Part shown: positions 58,816 to 64,000 of the stretch, one piece after another | Layout of the letters: every line of letters starts with the position of its first letter | Position numbering within the stretch: the first letter of the stretch is position 1 | Position numbers and translations under genes: made by a program | The notes under the pieces: generated by a model | What the model saw: only the letters and a program-made list of their open reading frames with translations | Told to the model about the DNA's origin: nothing | Databases searched by the model: none | Source: Gautieria morchelliformis | Taxonomy: Eukaryota; Basidiomycota; Agaricomycetes; Gomphales; Gomphaceae | Assembly (NCBI GenBank): GCA_015179125.1 | Contig: WHVA01000034.1 | Location: 339,844-403,843 of the forward strand | Reading direction: 5' to 3' | DNA: 64,000 nucleotides

Positions 58816-61800
58816 ATGTCGAGTAGCAACAACACGTACAAGATCGACCCCTTGAACGGGGATAATTACGCGGCGTGGCGCCGGCGGCTCGAGTGGATAC
58901 TCGATGACTTAGATCTGTGGGACGTGGCTATCGGCAGGGAGACGGAACTGAGACCGGCAGATGCCGACAACGTCACTACGACCGAGCAGCAGGAGATTGA
59001 CGATTGGAGAAGGAAGGACAAGAAAGCTAGAAAAGAGATTTGCCTCAGAGTTGCCGATGAACAACTAGTTTACATCAATCAGACGATGTCTGCGTTTGCT
59101 GTATGGACTAGTCTACAAGCTATATTCGAATCTAAGGGAGCAGTGGGGATTGTAAATCTCCGAAGAGATTTCTTCCGGACGCTTGCCGAGGACGGCACGA
59201 ACATGGAGGAGCACGTACGCAAGCTCCGCGGCATTCAACAGGAACTGAATGCGCGGGGGCATTACATCAGTGACACCGAGTTCTCGAACACGTTGCTGAC
59301 GTCATTACCAGATTCTTGGTCGGCGTTTATTACGGCAGTAAACGCCAGTGAAGCCGGGACAACAGCTGATATATTAATAGCTCGGGTCCTCGATGAGGAT
59401 CGAGCACGGAAAGCTGGATCGGCACGGCAGACGGCGCTTAAGGCGCAACAACGTCACAGGACCAGGAAAGATGACTCAGGAGCAACAAAGGGAAAGTGCC
59501 GAAATTGCGGCAAGAAGGGTCATTACGTGAAGGACTGTTGGGCGAAAGGTGGCGGCAAGGAGGGCCAAGCACCGAAATGGTTCAAATCAGGGAACAAAGA
59601 AACAGTCAAACAAGCAGAAGAAAAGGACTTCGCATTTGTATCTAAGGAGGTAGCATACAGTGCTATATCCGCATCCGACTGGTTAGCCGATTCAGCGGCA
59701 ACAACACACATAGCTAGAAGCCGAAATGATTTCGCTAGCTATGCCGAGGAACCATCTGAAATCGAAGGAATTTCACCCGGTGCGGTACTACATACACAAG
59801 GCCGAGGCACTATATACATGGAATTCAAGATCGGCGCCAAGACGAACACGATCGAGCTACGTGACGTCAAGCATGCACCGGATGCGCCGAACAACCTTAT
59901 CAGCGTAGGGCGTTTAACTGATAAGGGCAACACGGCCACATTTTCAGGCACCGGCGTCGAATTCAAATCACGCGCCGGAGTTACCTTCGCACAGGGACAG
60001 AAGCGCGGGCGGCTATTCTGTATGAAGGCACGGGTCACTCAATCAGTCGAGGCACGGGACTTTGCCGCAGCGGCAAAAGGACGGTCATGGGACAAATGGC
60101 ACAGAATACTAGGCACGTCAACATAAACTCCATAAAATTGTTGAAATCTAACGACCTAGTTACTGGACTCGAGATCGACGAGTCAACCGAGCCGAGCCAA
60201 TGCAAAGCATGCATACAAGGCAAACGGCATGTGGAGCCGTTCCCCAAAAGAGCCAAGGACACTGTAGAACAGGTCGGTGACCTGACAGTATCCGATGTAT
60301 GGGGACCTGCCCAGACCGAGGGACCATCGCGTGAGAAATACTTTTATTCTTTCACGGACATCAAATCGAGGTACACTGTAATCTATTTTGGGAGCACCAA
60401 AGATGAAGTGCTCAAACACTTTGAGACGTACAAGGCATTCCTCGAGACCCAAACAGGTCAGAAACTGAAGAGGTTTTGCTCAGATAATGGAGGGGAATAT
60501 ATCAATAAAAATTTCAAGGAATTTTGTGCAAAATATGGCATTATCATGGAGACCACAGCTCCATACTCCCCAGCCCAGAATGGAATTGCCGAACGACTCA
60601 ACCGGACCTTACTCGAGCACGCACGGGCAATGATATTTGCCAAGAACCTGCCAAAATACTCTGGCCCGAGGCCGTGGCTTACGCGTGTTATATCAAAAAT
60701 CGATCACCCACGCGAGCGCTTGGAGATGACGCAACGCCGTTCCAAGCACTATTCGGCAAGAAGCCGAACATAGCACGTCTAGAGGAATTCGGGACAAATT
60801 GTTGGGTTATGGTGCCGGATCAACGACGAGCTAAACTTGATCCAAAAGCAGAAGAACATATATTCGTCGGAGTAGCTGAACATGCAAAGGCCTGGAGGTA
60901 CTACAATAAAGCCTCAAAGCACGTTCAAGTATCTAGAAACATTACATTTGACGAAAATGACAACCGACTCTACCCCATCCCAGATAACGACGATGACGAC
61001 ACGGCACCGCTCGAGGGGGAGCACTCACCGCGCGAGCATGTGCCGGACCCGATCACATCTACCCCACAGACGTCATCACCCCAGACAACACCCGTTCCTG
61101 ATCCACCTGAGCAAGCGCCAGCTCCACAGATTCGACGGAGCGCGCGTATCACTCAAAGACCGGATTACCGGAAGCTGAATAATTCAGGACGCACCGAGCA
61201 GGTTTACATAACGAGAGAAATCGTCACTGAACCTGAGAATTACAGAGCGGCGGTATCACGTGATGATGCGCCGATCTGGGAGAAAGCGATGGAAATTGAG
61301 ATGGACCAACACAAGACGTTAGGAACATGGGAGTTAACAGAACTACCACCCGGACGAGTAGCTATCGGTTGCCGATGGGTATACGCTGTCAAAACACAAC
61401 CGGACGGACAATTCGATAAGGCTAAAGCAAGGGTTGTGGCTCAAGGATTCACACAGAGGCCAGGGATGGATTACTACGAGATAACCTCACCCGTGGTCAA
61501 ATTCGATTCACTACGTGTTCTATTAGCGATCGCAAACACACTCGATTGGGAAATCGAAATGATGGATGTCAAAGGCGCCTACCTCAATTCAACCATAGAT
61601 GAGGAGATCTACATGCGCCAGCCCGACGGTTTTGATGATGGATCTGGACGCGTTCTAAGAATATACAGAGCGCTCTACGGACTCAAGCAATCGGGGCGAG
61701 CTTGGCATCAGCGCTTACGCAAATTACTACTCGATCTCGGCTTCCATCAAAGCACAGCCGATGAATGCGTCTACATCAGACAAGATAAGGACTCAATCGA

Positions 61801-62834
61801 AGTCATATCAGTATATGTGGACGACTTTGGACTATTTGCTGACTCCAAAGGAGGGATGATTAAGCTCAAGGGGGAGCTTCATGGAAAATTCCCTTTAACA
61901 GATTTAGGAGAAATGAAGAAAATCTTGGGAATTAGAGTTGAGAGGAATAGGAATAAGGGAACACTGATCATGTCTCAAGGACATTACATCGACATCATAC
62001 TCGATCGATTCAACATGACAACGGCACATTCGTATCTACACCTCTGCATAAAATGATCAAACTCACGACACCCATGGACTCAACAGGTCCAACTGCCGAA
62101 GTACCCTATGCCAAGGCGATCGGATCACTCATGTATGCAGCACTCAGCACGCGACCTGATTTGGCCTTTACCGTACAACATCTGAGCCAATTCACTACTA
62201 CTTACGGAACCGAGCACTGGACGGCGATCAAGCACGCGCTCAGGTACCTCAAGGGTCACGTGACGACGGCATAATCTTCCGACGAGACACTGGTCTCGAC
62301 CTCGAAATATTTGTCGACTCGGATTATGCTAATAGAAACGACGCACTATCTATTAGTGGCTATGTAGCTATACTAGGAGGGGGAGCTATTGCATGGAGCT
62401 CGAAAAAGCAGCGAACGATCGCGCTATCTACCACGGAGGCCGAATACATGGCACTTACCGAGGGCGCCAAGCAATTAATCTGGCTGAGGTGTTTTATCGA
62501 AGAACTTGGAATCGATCAAACCCAGCCCACGTCACTTCGATCAGACAATCTAGGCGCCATTACACTATCGCATGACGCAACGTATCATGCGCGTACCAAA
62601 TACATTAATGTCGCATATCATTTCATCCGTGAGAAAGTGGCCTCTCACGAGGCATCACTTACGTACGTACCGACGAAGGAGAACGTAGCGGACATATTTA
62701 CAAAGGGACTAGACATGCATCAACATAGGTATCTATTAGGGAAATTAGGATTTTACCGAAGGGACTTCTCGCTGAGGGGGAGTGTTAGTAATCGGGACGA
62801 TGACACCGCCGAGGCAGAGCCGGCACGCACTTAG
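58816..62834 (+). pseudogene. Copia gag-pol polyprotein with four frameshifts
   Basis: From the ATG at 58816: Gag (UBN2-like, DNYAAWRRRLEWIL), zinc knuckle CRNCGKKGHYVKDC (near 59495-59540) and protease LADSAATTHI. Integrase follows, with its HHCC zinc finger ending CKACIQGK and the DDE core (SDVWGP, SDNGGEY, AQNGIAERLNRT). RT has CRWVYAVKTQPDGQFDKAKA, RALYGLKQSGRAW and YVDD. RNase H has VDSDYANRND and STTEAEYMAL. The frame ends 62832-62834 inside the 3' LTR. Frame changes lie near 60114, 60660, 62031 and 62263; each is explained by loss of one base. There is no in-frame nonsense codon between them. All domains are present and canonical. Confidence 0.93.
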
Positions 62835-63004
62835 CCGAAGGTTCGAGATCGCTCTCGACCCCGGATACTGGTACACCGGCACCGCATCGGCACAGCAGCT
62901 CGAAGGGATTGGTAATACAAACGGACATCATATTTTGTATATAAGGAAGAACGATCTACTTGAGATCGTAGAATATCAGATTATTATATCTCCTTCGTCC
63001 CACA
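62783..63004 (+). repeat. 3' LTR of the copia element
   Basis: 222 bp, same as the 5' LTR. It contains the last codons and the stop of the polyprotein frame. Confidence 0.93.
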
Positions 63005-63344
63005 CGCAAAGCCAGTGTACACGTAAGCAGGCCGTGCTGTCGTGGGAAAGCAGTCACGTGTTGTATTCACGTGGGAACCAGCAGAGCGTGTGGCCCGTGC
63101 GCGCCACGCCGCCAGACTCCCGGAGGCGGAGAGAAAGTACAATGGCGTGGTAATGTGAGTAGCGGCAGAGGAAGGGTGCATGGAGTGTTCAGATTTAGTG
63201 TCCGGGGGGGCTTTAGTCTAGTGTGCGCATGTGGGTGCTGCTGTCCTAGTTCGGTCTATTTATACACGACCGCCGTCGCAACTCTTCTGTCGCCGTACCC
63301 CGCTCTTCTCTGTCTTCGCAACTCTCTCGCTTCGCATCTCTTCT

Positions 63345-63745
63345 CTCACTTCGCCACCCTTCTCTTGCTTCGACTCTTCTCTTGCTTCGACCCTTCTCTT
63401 GCTTCGACTCTTCTCTTGCTTCGACTCTTCTCTCGCTTCGCAGCTCTTCTCTTGCTTCGACTCTTCTCTTGCTTCGCAAGTTTTCTCTTGCTTCGACTCT
63501 TCTCTCGCTTCGACTCTTCTCTCGCTTCGACTCTTCTCTCGCTTCGACTCTTCTCTCGCTTCGACTCTTCTCTCGCTTCGACTCTTCTCTCGCTTCGACT
63601 CTTCTCTCGCTTCGAATCTTCTCTCGCTTCGATTCTTCTCTCGCTTCGACTCTTCTCTCGCTTCGATTCTTCTCTCGCTTCGACTCTTCTCTCGCTTCGA
63701 TTCTTCTCTCGCTTCGATTCTTCTCTTGCTTCGCAACTCTTCGCT
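63345..63745 (+). repeat. 17-bp pyrimidine-rich minisatellite
   Basis: About 23 copies of CTTCGACTCTTCTCTCG with small variants (TTGC for TCGC, GATTC for GACTC, GCAACTC/GCAGCTC interruptions). The pyrimidine run is broken mainly by CGA. Because 17 is not a multiple of 3, all three plus-strand frames cycle through the same 17-residue repeat and stay open. The minus strand is open too, encoding an Arg/Glu/Ser/Lys repeat. Confidence 0.9.
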
Positions 63746-63779
63746 CACCCTCACGCTTTCGCGATACCCCCCTTCCCTA

Positions 63780-64000
63780 CCTGACGCCACACCTCGGATG
63801 CGGTGACATGCGTCGCAGCATCTCCCACCTCAGCCTCCATCTGCGCCTCGAGCGCATGTGCGGAGCAACGTCTTGAGCCCATTCACGTGCACTACGCTGT
63901 GTGCGATGCGCGGTAGGTCCGGAGCGGACGATGACGCCGGTATGCATGCTAACTGGTGAGGAAGTCGAGCATTACCCGGGCGTGCTCCGAAGACGGCGTT
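63780..64000 (-). repeat. Dispersed repeat family P, copy 3 (partial)
   Basis: Reverse orientation of 30900-31200. Landmarks on the minus strand are CTTCGGAGCACGCCCGG, CGCACACAGCGTAGTGCACG and GCTGAGGTGGGAGATGCTGCG. Cut by the window end. Confidence 0.6.

Larger units (their letters stand above)
58515..63004 (+). mobile_element. Ty1/copia retrotransposon, very recent
   Basis: Two 222-bp LTRs (58515-58736 and 62783-63004, TGTTAG...CCCACA) read as identical. The target duplication cgcaa is perfect (58510-58514 and 63005-63009). GGTTATGGGCCC right after the 5' LTR resembles the copia-type primer site matching the anticodon arm of initiator tRNA-Met. A polypurine tract (gctgagggggag) precedes the 3' LTR. 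The single gag-pol frame is interrupted four times by apparent one-base losses. Confidence 0.95.

Overview
The window looks like a repeat-rich accessory stretch of a filamentous basidiomycete genome, most likely a wood-decay agaricomycete. The evidence is the short spliceable introns, a class II (MnP-like) peroxidase relic, two genes of the DUF6533 seven-helix family, a fungal F-box protein, a KDZ-transposon-associated cysteine-cluster gene, a patatin fragment and a small secreted cysteine-rich protein family. No tRNA, rRNA, CRISPR array or telomere repeat was seen. Almost everything is a transposable element, a relic of one, or a decayed gene copy. The only host-type genes that still look intact or nearly so are the F-box gene (37028-38263, minus) and the DUF6533 gene at 17799-19590 (plus).

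Layout. 1-1707: 3' end of a decayed Ty3/gypsy chromovirus (integrase and chromodomain), followed by an unknown ORF (1829-5734). That ORF is split by a complete 3.1 kb LTR element carrying only gag and protease (2185-5306, 5-bp target duplication). 5.7-10 kb: LTR-like and AT-rich repeats, a 674-bp TA-flanked MITE inside an LTR-like repeat, and a second unknown ORF abutting a polypurine tract and LTR start. 13.4-14.6 kb: peroxidase pseudogene. 17.8-19.6 kb: DUF6533 gene 1. 22.2-28.4 kb: near-complete minus-strand Ty3/gypsy chromovirus with one nonsense and one frameshift lesion in integrase. 28.4-36.9 kb: degenerate tandem and dispersed repeats, a perfect 16-bp palindrome, an amidase exon scrap and a gag scrap. 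37-38.3 kb: F-box gene.

40.67-43.74 kb and 54.88-58.0 kb form a roughly 3.1 kb inverted repeat pair. Each arm carries the same chain: GC-rich segment, PRP43-like helicase fragment, small secreted protein relic and regulatory-like module. The 11 kb between them holds DUF6533 gene 2, an LTR-like repeat, the KDZ-associated gene, a truncated patatin gene, a hAT scrap and a P450 scrap. 58.5-63.0 kb: a very young Ty1/copia element (apparently identical LTRs, perfect target duplication) whose ORF is nevertheless broken four times. 63.3-63.75 kb: a 17-bp pyrimidine-rich minisatellite.

The most informative signals are four. (1) Two related gypsy LTR families have a primer-binding site that is the exact reverse complement of a block inside their own LTR, with a compensatory base change between families, as expected for Tf1/sushi-type self-priming. 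(2) A gag-protease-only LTR element. (3) The long inverted repeat with captured gene fragments. (4) Recurrent TGA stops where the protein family has Arg, consistent with CpG (CGA to TGA) decay. All homology statements come from reading motifs; no search was run.
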